Positions 35,998 to 48,004 of a stretch of DNA of 64,000 bases are shown piece by piece. Position 1 is the stretch's first letter; each line of letters opens with the position of its first letter. The stretch lies in assembly GCA_902780405.1 (NCBI GenBank), contig CACZFI010000001.1, forward strand, positions 491,838 to 555,837. The letters are read 5' to 3'. The notes beneath the pieces are model-generated. The model did not search any database, was not told where the DNA came from, and saw only the letters and a program-made list of their open reading frames with translations. A program made the position numbers and the translations under genes. The stretch is from an uncultured Lachnospiraceae bacterium (GTDB taxonomy: Bacteria; Bacillota; Clostridia; Lachnospirales; Lachnospiraceae).

Positions 35998-37041
35998 TTA
36001 GTGTGTGTTGCGGGCGATGACGGACACCCACTCGCCCATGGGGATGATTTCCGTCACGGTAAATCCGTTTGCTTCCATGGCAGCGGAAACGTCCGATGCA
36101 CGTTCTGCGACAATTCCAGATGCAATGAAGTAACCGTCCTCTTTCAGACAGGCCGGTACGACTGCGGAAAGCGGGATGATCACGTCCGCAAGGATATTTG
36201 CCACTACTACGTCGTATACCTTGCCGCCGTTTAAAGCTAGTGCCTGCTTCATCACATCGTCTGCCTTCTCAGTTTCGTTTCTCGCCTCAATCTTCTTGCT
36301 TTCCAGACTGTAGGAATTATCAAGCAGCGGTGATCCCGCAAGAAGGTTTCCGCAGGTAAAACGAAGCTTCTCCTCGTTCATATTGTTTAGCCGCGCATTG
36401 TCCATGGCAGAACGCACCGCTGCCTCATCGATATCCATGCCGTGCACGAATCCTGCGCCAAGCAATACGGCCACCATGGAAAGAATACCGGAGCCGGCGC
36501 CCACATCAAACACCGTGTCTCCTTCCTTCATATACTTTTTCAGTGCACCGATACAGAGTTTTGTCGTCTCATGCGTGCCCGTTCCGAAGGCCACGCCGGG
36601 ATCGATGGTAACCACCTTGGCGCTGCCTGCTTCGGCGGGCAGTTCCTCCCAGGGCGGTTTCACCCAGATATCTTCACTCACGGCAAAAGGATGGAAGAAC
36701 TCCTTCCAGTTGTTCATCCAGTCCTTATCTTCGGTAATGGAAACCGTGATTTCACCGGTACCGACGGAAAAAAACTCCGAGAGTCTTACCAGTTCTTCTC
36801 CCACATCTTTCCTGATCTGATCCACATCAAAACTCTCATCCAGGAAACATGACACCTTGGAGGAACCGTCATCAACGCCGTCCACCAGGGGAATGTCCAC
36901 ATACATGGCACGCTTTTCCTCCTCGGTAAGCGGCACATGGTCCTCGATCATCACGCCCTCGATCCCGAGATCTTCCATAAATGACGCGATCAGATCAACA
37001 GCTTCTACCGTGGTATCCACAGTCAGTTTTGTCCACTTCAT
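35998..37041 (-). CDS. prmA: Ribosomal protein L11 methyltransferase
   Basis: PrmA trimethylates ribosomal protein L11. The 347-residue protein has the N-terminal L11-recognition domain, then a Rossmann methyltransferase domain with DPGVAFGTGTHETT and FDVGAGSGILSM, and the catalytic VVANILADVI. It is somewhat longer than the ~310-residue norm because of an extra charged stretch (about residues 235-265) before VVANI. It follows dnaJ, a frequent arrangement, though a terminator lies between them. Confidence 0.95.
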   Translation of the reverse strand: MKWTKLTVDTTVEAVDLIASFMEDLGIEGVMIEDHVPLTEEEKRAMYVDIPLVDGVDDGSSKVSCFLDESFDVDQIRKDVGEELVRLSEFFSVGTGEITVSITEDKDWMNNWKEFFHPFAVSEDIWVKPPWEELPAEAGSAKVVTIDPGVAFGTGTHETTKLCIGALKKYMKEGDTVFDVGAGSGILSMVAVLLGAGFVHGMDIDEAAVRSAMDNARLNNMNEEKLRFTCGNLLAGSPLLDNSYSLESKKIEARNETEKADDVMKQALALNGGKVYDVVVANILADVIIPLSAVVPACLKEDGYFIASGIVAERASDVSAAMEANGFTVTEIIPMGEWVSVIARNTH

Positions 37042-37057
37042 CTGTATCCTCCTCTCA

Positions 37058-37088
37058 TAAAAACAGGGACGGTCATAAACCGTCCCTG
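37058..37088 (-). terminator. Terminator after dnaJ
   Basis: Minus-strand arms CAGGGACGGT and ACCGTCCCTG around a five-base loop, followed by TTTTTATG. Confidence 0.88.
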
Positions 37089-37094
37089 ATGGAA

Positions 37095-38264
37095 TTAAAA
37101 GCCTTTCTTAAAGCCTTTCTTCTTCTTGTGATCACCGAAGAGGGAACCGTTGCCTCCTGCGGAGTCCGTTGAAGATCTGGCATTCACGCCGGTTGTGCTT
37201 GCGTACTGATTGAGGATGGATTTCTGCTCCTCGGTCAGCTTGTCCGGCACCTGAACCACAAGTGTTACATAGTGGTCACCGCGCACATTTTTGTTCTTCA
37301 GGGTGGGAACTCCCTTGCCCTTCAGTTTCACCTTCGTATCGGTCTGCGTACCGGGCTTGATCTCAAGATCATAAGGTCCGTCGATCGTATTGATCGTCAC
37401 CGTACCGCCGAGTGCTGCCTGCGTGAAGGAAATCGGCTCGGATGAGAACAGATCGTAATCCTGTCTCTGGAATACCGGATCTCTGTCGACGAGGATGGAT
37501 ACAAGCAGATCTCCTCTCTCACCGCCGTTGATACCGGGCTCACCCTTGGCCTTGATACGGATGCTTCGTCCGTTATCGATACCTGCAGGAACCGCAATCT
37601 GGATACGTTTCTTGCTCTTGACATAACCCGTACCCGCGCAGTTGCTGCACTTGAATTTGATCAGTTTTCCCGAACCGCCGCAATCCGGGCAGGTCTGGAT
37701 CGTACGTGCCATACCGAAGAGGGACTGCTGGGTAAATACCACCTGGCCCTTGCCTGCACACTTGGAGCAGGTCTCGGGCTGGTGTCCCGGCTGAGAACCC
37801 GTACCCTTACATACATGGCACTCGTCCTTTAAGGGAAGCTCGATCTCCTGCTGTGTACCGAAGACTGCCTCCGTAAAGGATACACGAAGTGTCGTCTTGA
37901 TATCCGCACCGCGGATCGGTCCGTTGGACGCACGCTGACGTCCGCCGCCGCCAAACATATCACCGAAGATATCGCCGAAGATATCTCCCATGTCGGCAAA
38001 ATCGAATCCGAATCCGCCGGGGCCGCCGCCGCTCTGATCGAAGGCTGCATGACCGAACTGGTCATACTTTGCGCGCTTCTCAGGATCGGACAGAACGGCA
38101 TATGCCTCTGCAGCTTCCTTAAACTTCTCTTCGGCTTCTTTATCACCCGGATTGGTATCCGGGTGATACTTCTTCGCTACGACACGATATGCCTTTTTCA
38201 GCTCAGCTTCGCTGACACCTCTGTCAACGCCCAAGACTTCATAATAATCTCTCTTATCTGTCAT
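37095..38264 (-). CDS. dnaJ: Chaperone protein DnaJ
   Basis: The Hsp40 co-chaperone that delivers substrates to DnaK and stimulates its ATPase. The J domain (1-70) has the HPD motif in [11 protein letters not shown] Gly/Phe region follows, then four zinc-binding repeats [24 protein letters not shown] and CSNCAGTG, and two C-terminal substrate domains. Length 389. It lies 42 bases after dnaK. Confidence 0.98.
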   Translation of the reverse strand: MTDKRDYYEVLGVDRGVSEAELKKAYRVVAKKYHPDTNPGDKEAEEKFKEAAEAYAVLSDPEKRAKYDQFGHAAFDQSGGGPGGFGFDFADMGDIFGDIFGDMFGGGGRQRASNGPIRGADIKTTLRVSFTEAVFGTQQEIELPLKDECHVCKGTGSQPGHQPETCSKCAGKGQVVFTQQSLFGMARTIQTCPDCGGSGKLIKFKCSNCAGTGYVKSKKRIQIAVPAGIDNGRSIRIKAKGEPGINGGERGDLLVSILVDRDPVFQRQDYDLFSSEPISFTQAALGGTVTINTIDGPYDLEIKPGTQTDTKVKLKGKGVPTLKNKNVRGDHYVTLVVQVPDKLTEEQKSILNQYASTTGVNARSSTDSAGGNGSLFGDHKKKKGFKKGF

Positions 38265-38306
38265 CTCGTAATCACCCTTTTTCAGAATCTGCTACAGTCT
38301 ACGGGA

Positions 38307-40178
<1,872 letters not shown>

Positions 40179-40211
40179 TTATTGTTTACATTGTTGATTC
40201 CCACTCTGGGA

Positions 40212-40264
40212 TTCCCACTCGCAAGCCCGCCGCTTGGAGTTTCCCACTCGCAAGCTCGCCGCTT
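40212..40264. repeat. Tandem repeat within the grpE-dnaK gap
   Basis: TTCCCACTCGCAAGC followed by CCGCCGCTT at 40212-40235 is repeated at 40241-40264 with one difference (29-base period). A partial third copy lies just before. Hairpins such as GTCTGCTACGCAGAC and GCCGCCTTCGGCG fill the rest of the 40152-40363 gap, which has no gene. Confidence 0.65.
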
Positions 40265-40363
40265 CGCGGCTCACTGTCTGCTACGCAGACGGCTTGCTCG
40301 TGATCACGCCGCGAAAAGTAAATGCCGCCTTCGGCGTCGCTTCCTTTTCGCTTGCTGCGTTTC

Positions 40364-41014
40364 TCAGTTTGCGACTTTAACCATACTGTGACGTAATACC
40401 TGATCCTTGTACATGTATCCCTTCTGCATCTCTTCCGCTACGGTATTCTCGCCGAAGTTTTCGTCTTCCACGTGGATCACCGCGTTGTGAAGTTCGGGAT
40501 CGAAGGGCTGGCCGGTTGCATTCATCGGGGCTACGCCGACACTTGCAAGCGAATCCATCATCTGCTTGTAGATCTTGTCGATACCCTGCTCAAAGGCTCT
40601 GTCCTTGTCCTCCTCGGGGATACTGTCAAGCGCTCTCTCGAAGTTGTCCACTACGGGAAGCAGCTTCTCGAGCACTTCCTTCGCACCGATATCGTAGTGC
40701 TTCATGGACTCTTTTTCGTGTCGCTGACGCGCATTCTCGAACTCTGCGAGCAGACGCTTGTACTTTTCCTCATTGCCTTCGGCAAGTTCCTTGTACTTAT
40801 CAAGCTCAGCCTGCATCGCCTTGCTGCCTCGTCTTGAACCCTTGGGAACGGGCTTCGGCTTGGCAGCCTCACACGCATCCTTATCGTCCGCAGGAACCTC
40901 TTCCGTCTCACTGACTTTGACGTCCGTGCCTTCCTCAACAACGGGCTCCGCGGTTGCCTTCACTTCTTCCACGCTCTCGTCCGGACTTCTTTTTGCCTGC
41001 GTCTTTTTACTCAT
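40364..41014 (-). CDS. grpE: Nucleotide exchange factor GrpE
   Basis: GrpE releases ADP from DnaK. The 216-residue protein has an acidic, lysine-spotted N-terminal tail (1-75), a long dimer helix, and the conserved C-terminal part GVAPMNATGQPFDPELHNAV with VAEEMQKGYMYKDQVLR. Its ATG overlaps the hrcA stop by eight bases, so the repressor and this chaperone factor are translationally coupled. Confidence 0.96.
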   Translation of the reverse strand: MSKKTQAKRSPDESVEEVKATAEPVVEEGTDVKVSETEEVPADDKDACEAAKPKPVPKGSRRGSKAMQAELDKYKELAEGNEEKYKRLLAEFENARQRHEKESMKHYDIGAKEVLEKLLPVVDNFERALDSIPEEDKDRAFEQGIDKIYKQMMDSLASVGVAPMNATGQPFDPELHNAVIHVEDENFGENTVAEEMQKGYMYKDQVLRHSMVKVAN

Positions 41015-42047
41015 CGTTTGTCACCTCTCTGCCTTTTTTGAATATATCATCCAATTCGATCGTCAGATTCTTTAACGTATTAACCACCTTCTTATAATCC
41101 ATACGCTTCGGTCCGATGATACCGATCTTACCTTTGGCACCCTCCGGCATCTGGTACGTCGCAGTGACAAGCGAACAGTCTTTCATGTTCTGGACCGGTG
41201 TCTCCTCACCGATGAATACCTGAATGCCGCTGTCATCCTCACCGATCGTACCTTCGATCAATTGTGTGAGTTCCTCTTTGTCTTCGAACTTCTCGAGAAG
41301 CTCGCTGGTCTTTTGGATGTCTCCGAGTTCCGGATACTTCAGGATGTTGGTCGCGCCGCTGGTGTAGATGTCGATCTCCTGTGCCTCATGGATGGCCTCC
41401 GTGATGCCCTGGAATATATGATCGAGAATATCCGCATATTCGCCGGACTGCTTTTTCATCTCCTGAATCATCTCGAGATTGATGTCTTCAAGGGATGCGC
41501 CCTGCAGGAAGGTGTTCAGCAGAATGTTGAACTTTAAGACATCTTCCGTATCAAGCAGTACATTCAGTCGGATCATCTGGTTCTTGATGATATTGCCGTC
41601 CACCACGATGACAGCCAGCAGGTTGGATGAATCCACCAGAGACAACTGTATGAACTTGACTGTCTTCTTATAGTTCGGTGCAGTGACCAAAGTCGCATAG
41701 TTGGTGTTGTAGGCAAGAACCTTCGCAACCTGCTTCAGTAGAAGCTCCATACGGTCTACACGCTCAAGCAATGTGCCCTTGACTTCCTCGACCTCTTCCT
41801 TCTCCTCCATCAGACGGTCTACGTAGAAGCGATAGCCCGCATCCGTCGGGACACGACCCGCGGAAGTATGCGGCTGGACAATGTATCCCATCTCTTCCAG
41901 GTCCGCCATCTCATTTCGGATTGTGGCCGATGAGAGGTTTAGATCCGAGTACTTGGATATCGTACGGGATCCGACCGGTTCACCGGTTTCGAGGTAGTTC
42001 ATCACGATTGCTTTCAGGATTTTTACTTTTCTTTCGTCAAGCTCCAT
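41007..42047 (-). CDS. hrcA: Heat-inducible transcription repressor HrcA
   Basis: HrcA binds CIRCE to repress the chaperone operons and is kept active by GroEL. The N-terminal winged helix reads NYLETGEPVGSRTIS and SSATIRNEMADLEEMGYI, followed by QPHTSAGRVPTDAGYRFYVD, a family signature. The ATG at 42047 is preferred because AAAGGATG precedes it; the open frame starts ten codons earlier, inside the CIRCE-proximal leader. Length 346. Confidence 0.97.
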   Translation of the reverse strand: MELDERKVKILKAIVMNYLETGEPVGSRTISKYSDLNLSSATIRNEMADLEEMGYIVQPHTSAGRVPTDAGYRFYVDRLMEEKEEVEEVKGTLLERVDRMELLLKQVAKVLAYNTNYATLVTAPNYKKTVKFIQLSLVDSSNLLAVIVVDGNIIKNQMIRLNVLLDTEDVLKFNILLNTFLQGASLEDINLEMIQEMKKQSGEYADILDHIFQGITEAIHEAQEIDIYTSGATNILKYPELGDIQKTSELLEKFEDKEELTQLIEGTIGEDDSGIQVFIGEETPVQNMKDCSLVTATYQMPEGAKGKIGIIGPKRMDYKKVVNTLKNLTIELDDIFKKGREVTNDE

Positions 42048-42066
42048 GCAATCATCCTTTCTCTTA

Positions 42067-42093
42067 TTAGCACTCATTCTTTCTGAGTGCTAA
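42067..42093. promoter_or_regulatory. CIRCE operator upstream of hrcA
   Basis: TTAGCACTC, nine bases, GAGTGCTAA: a perfect CIRCE. It lies between the promoter and hrcA, so HrcA controls its own operon. Confidence 0.98.
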
Positions 42094-42105
42094 TCTCTAC
42101 ATGCT

Positions 42106-42134
42106 AATCTACCACTAACGTCGCATAATGTCAA
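42106..42134 (-). promoter_or_regulatory. Promoter of the hrcA-grpE-dnaK-dnaJ operon
   Basis: Minus strand: TTGACA, 17-base spacer, TAGATT; CIRCE begins 12 bases downstream. Confidence 0.85.
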
Positions 42135-42170
42135 GGAATTTTCGACCTTTTTTTCTATGATTAACCATAC

Positions 42171-42318
42171 GGAATCGGACAGGCAAGGAGTGCGCCAGAC
42201 CCGCTCTCGCTAAGCGCGGGCACCCCTAACCTCACTAAGCTCTCGGGCATTATATGCCCGAATCGCTAAGTGAAGAGACCCGCGATTGACCTTGCGCCCT
42301 CCTTACCTGCCCGATTCC
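42171..42318. repeat. 148 bp MITE-like element with 26 bp terminal inverted repeats
   Basis: The left end (42171-42196, starting GGAATCGGACAGG) and the inverse of the right end (42293-42318, starting GGAATCGGGCAGG) match at 22 of 26 positions. Inside are two hairpins (CCCGC/GCGGG and CGGGCAT/ATGCCCG). The words CGCTCTCGCTAA and ACCTCACTAAGC are shared with the 96-98 bp repeats. No coding capacity. Confidence 0.65.
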
Positions 42319-42343
42319 TGTGCATGATAACACCAATGAAGAA

Positions 42344-42386
42344 CAAAAAAAACCGGTGCCCGGCTTCTTTAGGTGCCTGGCACCGG
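42344..42386 (-). terminator. Terminator after the 268-residue membrane protein gene
   Basis: Minus-strand arms CCGGTGCC and GGCACCGG followed by eight T residues. The loop contains a second small GGTGCC palindrome. Confidence 0.8.
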
Positions 42387-42422
42387 CTGTTCCTGTGCTT
42401 TCGTATTTGGTTAGCTTACTTT

Positions 42423-43229
42423 TTACATATACGTTGATATAACATGCAGAAGGATCACGATTCCTGCGATTGCAAAGACTGCAATCGCCACGCCGTAAGC
42501 AGACCGCTTCTTCTGATTGGACATCATGCCTGGCATATCTTCGGGCACCTTGGTAAGAAGGAAGCCGAAGATAGCTGCGATAATGAAGCATCCGAAGATG
42601 GAAAGCTTTAAGATCGCTACCTTTGAGGTAAGCGCATCGATATACAGATAGTCACCATTATCCGTAGTGGCCATATCGATACCGGATCCCACCAGATAAT
42701 TGATATCACCGGAGAGTTCCTTCTTGATCTTATAATCCATTTCACGGACACGTCCCTTAATCTTCACATCACCGGATGCAAGTCCCGTGTTCGCATCAAA
42801 GTTCTCGCCCCAGTGCTTATCCGCACGAACGAAGGTAAGCTGTGTCATATCGTCGTTGAATACGATGTAGTAGTATTCCGTACCTACGGGAATGAAGTTG
42901 ATGGTATGCTTCATCGTACCTGCCTCGCCTCCGATATGGAAGGTGGCATCCAGATACTCACCCTTCACGGGCGGTGTTGTATAATCAGACGGCAGCGTCT
43001 TGGTACTGCCAAGTTTCACAAGATCTACCACTGCAGAGATGATCAGAAACAATGCGATTCCGATCAGAAGAACCGATCCGAAAAAGACAGCAACCTTGCT
43101 CTCCTTCTTCTCCTTCTTCGGTTGGCCCTGCGGCTGCACCGGCTGCTGTACGATCTGCTGTGCAAAGGACTGCTGCATCACCGGCTGCTCCTGTGTCTGG
43201 TTGTTTGTGTTGTTCAAATTCGGATCCAT
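42423..43229 (-). CDS. Membrane protein with Gln/Pro-rich N-terminus, unknown
   Basis: A 268-residue protein. Residues 1-45 are Asn/Gln/Pro-rich and disordered, a membrane helix follows (about 46-68), then a ~130-residue extracellular beta-type domain, and two more helices near the end (about 205-225 and 243-264). The outline resembles DUF-type proteins with two flanking membrane segments. No motif gives a function. It lies 17 bases from the membrane protein upstream of it and ends at a terminator. Confidence 0.78.
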   Translation of the reverse strand: MDPNLNNTNNQTQEQPVMQQSFAQQIVQQPVQPQGQPKKEKKESKVAVFFGSVLLIGIALFLIISAVVDLVKLGSTKTLPSDYTTPPVKGEYLDATFHIGGEAGTMKHTINFIPVGTEYYYIVFNDDMTQLTFVRADKHWGENFDANTGLASGDVKIKGRVREMDYKIKKELSGDINYLVGSGIDMATTDNGDYLYIDALTSKVAILKLSIFGCFIIAAIFGFLLTKVPEDMPGMMSNQKKRSAYGVAIAVFAIAGIVILLHVISTYM

Positions 43230-43246
43230 TTCATACTCCCTTCAAA

Positions 43247-44125
43247 TCATTTAAGTTTTATATCATAGCTCGATCGCTCTACGTGAAGCTCGTAGGTATA
43301 CGACTCTCCCGTCGGAGCGGTAATCGTGATTTCCGTATCTCCCGTTCTTTTGAATACGGTGTGAACCATGTAACTCTCGATTGCGTCCTCATACCTGATT
43401 TCAGCGGTTCCGTAACTTGCATCCGCCAGAGAAACCGTATAGGTGTCGTCAAATTCGATACCGGCTGCGGAATCGCCTCCGCTGATCAGCACATCTGTCT
43501 CATACGCATGGGAACGCTGATCGATCACGCCGTAGGTCGTAGCCGCAAGCAGGATCAACAGACTGATCGCAAGTCCCGCAAGTCTGATCTTTTTATCCTT
43601 AAAGATGAACAGCGGATAGATGATCATCGTTGCTGCACAGAAAACGGCGCTCAACAGATGCTGCGGGAAGAAGGTTTTGGCCTCTCCGAAGTAGTTTAAG
43701 TAGTGATATCCCACAAACGCAAGCATCGGAGCGAGGATCGCAAGCCCCCACCACTTATCCTTCTTCATAAAGTATCCGACAAAGGCCATCGGGAATGTGA
43801 GAAGCGTCCAGATGAACCAGTACTTATAATACCGGAAAAGACCGAAGCCCGCATCGTTAAAAGGCACCTGGACCAAATAAACCAGCGGTTGGCTGATCAG
43901 GAAAAACACGAAGGTTTTCAGTGCCGAATCAAGCGGTGACTTTGCATTTACAATAAGAATAATCCCGAACAGCACCCAGCAGTCAAAGTGGATCGAGATA
44001 TCCCGAAACGAAGTATCAAGCGTTGCAGGAATCAGTGTCATCGCACCGGTGTATAAGCCTGCCAAAATCGCAAATATAACCAATTTGAGCCATGTGATGT
44101 TCAGTCCACCGAATAGTTTTTTCAT
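43247..44125 (-). CDS. Multi-pass membrane protein, unknown
   Basis: A 292-residue protein with about seven membrane helices in the first ~205 residues and a C-terminal soluble domain of ~85 residues with beta-strand pattern, probably outside the cell. It resembles uncharacterised Clostridial membrane proteins; no transporter or enzyme motif is visible. It lies between the acyl-ACP thioesterase and the 268-residue membrane protein, all on the minus strand and closely spaced. Confidence 0.78.
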   Translation of the reverse strand: MKKLFGGLNITWLKLVIFAILAGLYTGAMTLIPATLDTSFRDISIHFDCWVLFGIILIVNAKSPLDSALKTFVFFLISQPLVYLVQVPFNDAGFGLFRYYKYWFIWTLLTFPMAFVGYFMKKDKWWGLAILAPMLAFVGYHYLNYFGEAKTFFPQHLLSAVFCAATMIIYPLFIFKDKKIRLAGLAISLLILLAATTYGVIDQRSHAYETDVLISGGDSAAGIEFDDTYTVSLADASYGTAEIRYEDAIESYMVHTVFKRTGDTEITITAPTGESYTYELHVERSSYDIKLK

Positions 44126-44153
44126 ATCTGCCCTCCTATATAGTCTTCATAAT

Positions 44154-44870
44154 CTATGCTACCGTAAAACAAACAACGCATTTTTCTTCCCCGTTCTCAT
44201 GTCCCACGATCTTTACATAGTACTTATCCTCCACATGGGACACGAGGCAGTCGACCGTCTCATGGTACTTTGTCTGCGCCTTGTACTCGGCGTGAATTCT
44301 CGTTACGGTAAGGTCACCCGGGATGTATTCGTAGGCGAGCTCCACGTAGTTCGCGTTGCTCATATGCATGTTGTAATCGATATCGGAGCGTCTCACACGC
44401 ACGGTCTCGGCAAGCTCAAACTCCCCTTCCGCCTTCACATGGCGTCCGAGGTAAGTCATGCCCTCATACTTCGGAAATGTTTCGTATCCGATCAGGTCAT
44501 CCTCCATAATCCGAAGCGGTGTCCCCGTATGGATATCCGCCAGCGTCCAGATAGAGTCGCCGCAGATGATGACCTCACCGGCATCATCCGTCATGGTGAC
44601 ATTTCTCATGCCGAGAGACCGCTTGGTCTCGTAGCCCCAGGTGGAAAGCGTCACATGCTCATACTTTTCCGGAAGGCGGTGAATCTCCACGTTCCACGCG
44701 ATCAGGTACCAGGTACGGCCCGTCTCCACCATGTAATCGATTCCTCTGCCGATTGCTTGTGAATGAGCGTTGATCGTGTCCTGAAATGCCGTCACCACCC
44801 TGCCTGTCGCAAGCTTGCCATGCTCGTCGAAGTCATCATAAAGTATCGTCTTATCTAATTTAAACTTCAT
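44154..44870 (-). CDS. Acyl-ACP thioesterase
   Basis: This double hotdog-fold enzyme releases fatty acids from acyl carrier protein. In 238 residues it has the first-half WNVEIHRLP and the second-half SDIDYNMHMSNANYVELA, the latter with the Asn/His pair typical of FatA/FatB-type active sites. The ATG at 44870 follows GCGAGG; an open frame extends eight codons upstream. Gut Clostridia often carry such a gene. Its chain-length preference is unknown. Confidence 0.9.
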   Translation of the reverse strand: MKFKLDKTILYDDFDEHGKLATGRVVTAFQDTINAHSQAIGRGIDYMVETGRTWYLIAWNVEIHRLPEKYEHVTLSTWGYETKRSLGMRNVTMTDDAGEVIICGDSIWTLADIHTGTPLRIMEDDLIGYETFPKYEGMTYLGRHVKAEGEFELAETVRVRRSDIDYNMHMSNANYVELAYEYIPGDLTVTRIHAEYKAQTKYHETVDCLVSHVEDKYYVKIVGHENGEEKCVVCFTVA

Positions 44871-44941
44871 AGTATCCTCGCTTCTTAACTGCATTTACAC
44901 ACAGATGTCATTTTACACAAGAGCGCCTCTTTTGTAAATAT

Positions 44942-45048
44942 AAAAAAGCCTGCACACGCATCACAAACGCTCCCGGGATCATCACCGCACGCAAACCATT
45001 TTGCGTGCTATAGATCATCCCTCGCGCATTTGTAAAGCGTGTGCAGGC
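44942..45048 (-). terminator. Large hairpin terminator after groEL, containing a 41 bp repeat
   Basis: GCCTGCACACGC (44948-44959) and GCGTGTGCAGGC (45037-45048) are exact complements 77 bases apart. On the minus strand the second arm is followed by TTTTTTATATTT, as in a rho-independent terminator for groESL. The interior holds the 41 bp hairpin repeat. Confidence 0.65.
44968..45008 (+). repeat. 41 bp hairpin repeat, copy 2
   Basis: CGCTCCCGGGATCATCACC followed by a hairpin with arms GCACGC and GCGTGC around AAACCATTTT. Confidence 0.72.
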
Positions 45049-45097
45049 ATCCTATACTGTACTTCTATATAGCTGTTTATAATGGCAAATGATGAGT

Positions 45098-46762
<1,665 letters not shown>

Positions 46763-46765
46763 TTA

Positions 46766-47053
46766 TTACTTTACGATTGCGAGGATGTCGCCCTGCTTTA
46801 CGATAATGTACTCATCATCGCCAAGCTTCACTTCATTACCTGCGTATCTGGAGTAGATAACCTTGTCACCCTTCTTTACTTCCATGGGGATCTTCTTGCC
46901 GTTCTCATCGGTCACTCCGGGGCCAACCTCTACAACCTCAGCGTACTGGGGCTTTTCCTTCGCCTGTGTGGGAAGCACGATACCGGACTTGGTTGTCTCT
47001 TCCGCATCACTCTGCTTTAATACAACTCTGTCTCCTAAAGGTGATAACTTCAT
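46766..47053 (-). CDS. groES: Co-chaperonin GroES
   Basis: The heptameric lid of GroEL. 95 residues from the ATG at 47053, which has AGGAGG eight bases before it; the open frame extends into the CIRCE but that is leader. Signature segments LSPLGDRVVLK, the mobile loop TTKSGIVLPTQAKEKPQ, and KVIYSRYAGNEVK are present. Confidence 0.98.
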   Translation of the reverse strand: MKLSPLGDRVVLKQSDAEETTKSGIVLPTQAKEKPQYAEVVEVGPGVTDENGKKIPMEVKKGDKVIYSRYAGNEVKLGDDEYIIVKQGDILAIVK

Positions 47054-47081
47054 AATTGATTCCTCCTGTATGTCTGTTTTT

Positions 47082-47108
47082 TTAGCACTCATCACTATTG
47101 AGTGCTAA
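47082..47108. promoter_or_regulatory. CIRCE operator upstream of groESL
   Basis: TTAGCACTC, nine bases, GAGTGCTAA: second perfect CIRCE of the window, so both chaperone operons answer to the same HrcA. Confidence 0.98.
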
Positions 47109-47118
47109 CATAGTTCCT

Positions 47119-47146
47119 ATTGTAACCCATTTTCCGAAAAAATCAA
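47119..47146 (-). promoter_or_regulatory. Promoter of groESL
   Basis: Minus strand: TTGATT, 16-base spacer, TACAAT, ten bases upstream of CIRCE. Confidence 0.7.
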
Positions 47147-47198
47147 GACCCTTTTTTAAAAAATGTTAATAATAATATGCCTGCCGACGATACACGAA

Positions 47199-47239
47199 CA
47201 CTCCCAGTACAATCACCGCACGCGAACCATTTCGCGTGC
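47199..47239 (+). repeat. 41 bp hairpin repeat, copy 3
   Basis: CACTCCCAGTACAATCACC followed by a hairpin with arms GCACGCG and CGCGTGC around AACCATTT. Directly adjacent at 47248-47287 is another long hairpin (AAGGTGCCGGAC and GTCCGGCACCTT) without a clear T-run. Confidence 0.72.
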
Positions 47240-47247
47240 TATAGAAC

Positions 47248-47287
47248 AAGGTGCCGGACTCCATTTTTTAATGGTGTCCGGCACCTT
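47248..47287. repeat. GGTGCC-type hairpin
   Basis: Exact 12-base inverted arms AAGGTGCCGGAC and GTCCGGCACCTT, further extended by CCAT/ATGG. It lies past the stop of the peptidase gene at 47316 and may stop or stabilise its transcript. The GGTGCC/GGCACC core recurs at 42353-42386, 47310-47324 and 49727-49757. Confidence 0.65.
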
Positions 47288-47315
47288 AGATTAGGTTATC
47301 GCGTATGTAGCGTGG

Positions 47316-47996
47316 TCAGGCACCTAAGATTTCGATCGTTCTCTGGTTGATGCCGCGCTCTTCAATATACTTACCGGTTGCCGCATCCTTCGGATAATGC
47401 TCCTCAAGATACTTTCGGTACTGGTTTAATTTGCCTTCATAGACAACCTCCGGTTCATCCCAGATGCGGAAATCCTCCGGTCTTACCAGTCCCGCCTTCT
47501 TTCCGAAAAGCGGTACGCCGGCCTGATCGAGAACCGTGTAAACGAACTGTGAGCAGAAGTAATTGTAACGTCGCTCCACCGCCCTGTTAAAGACTACGCC
47601 GAAGATCCCGATGTAGTTGTAGCCGTAGAGATTGTGTTCCTTCCAGAATTTTTCCAGAATCCTTACGATTCTTTTGTGCTCGTTCGGTGTAACCCACAGG
47701 CGCTTGATCACGCACTCCGTATCCACATCACGACCGAAGACACCTGTAGTGATATCCTCTTTGATCAATCCGCAGTAAAAGGGATTGTGCAGATACTTCC
47801 TGGCAAAGGAATACATCTCGTTCAGCTCGATATCCATCGCCAGAGACGTATGCGCATACGGCTCCTTGGTCCACATTTTGATCACCTTCGAGGGAAATGT
47901 GGATGTCTTGGACAGGCAAATGTAGACACATTTGCTGCGCTCTGTATTCTTCCTTTGGTTTTTCTTTTTGATGTTTCTTTTGTTTTGTTTTGCCAT
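47316..47996 (-). CDS. Papain-like (permuted NlpC/P60, YiiX-type) peptidase
   Basis: A 226-residue protein with a basic N-terminal ~20 residues and no clear signal peptide. The catalytic histidine is in YAHTSLAMD near the N-terminus and the cysteine in YFCSQFVYTVLDQAG in the second half. This His-before-Cys order marks the circularly permuted NlpC/P60 superfamily, whose members act on peptides or lipid-linked amides. It starts eight bases after glnS on the same strand. Substrate unknown; cytoplasmic or membrane-associated location is inferred. Confidence 0.82.
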   Translation of the reverse strand: MAKQNKRNIKKKNQRKNTERSKCVYICLSKTSTFPSKVIKMWTKEPYAHTSLAMDIELNEMYSFARKYLHNPFYCGLIKEDITTGVFGRDVDTECVIKRLWVTPNEHKRIVRILEKFWKEHNLYGYNYIGIFGVVFNRAVERRYNYFCSQFVYTVLDQAGVPLFGKKAGLVRPEDFRIWDEPEVVYEGKLNQYRKYLEEHYPKDAATGKYIEERGINQRTIEILGA

Positions 47997-48004
47997 AGAA
48001 CTTT

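Noticed and set aside
40201..40264. CRISPR-like array from the spaced TTCCCACTCGCAAGC repeats
   Set aside because: Only two full copies, spacers of about five bases, and no cas genes; a tandem repeat explains it.
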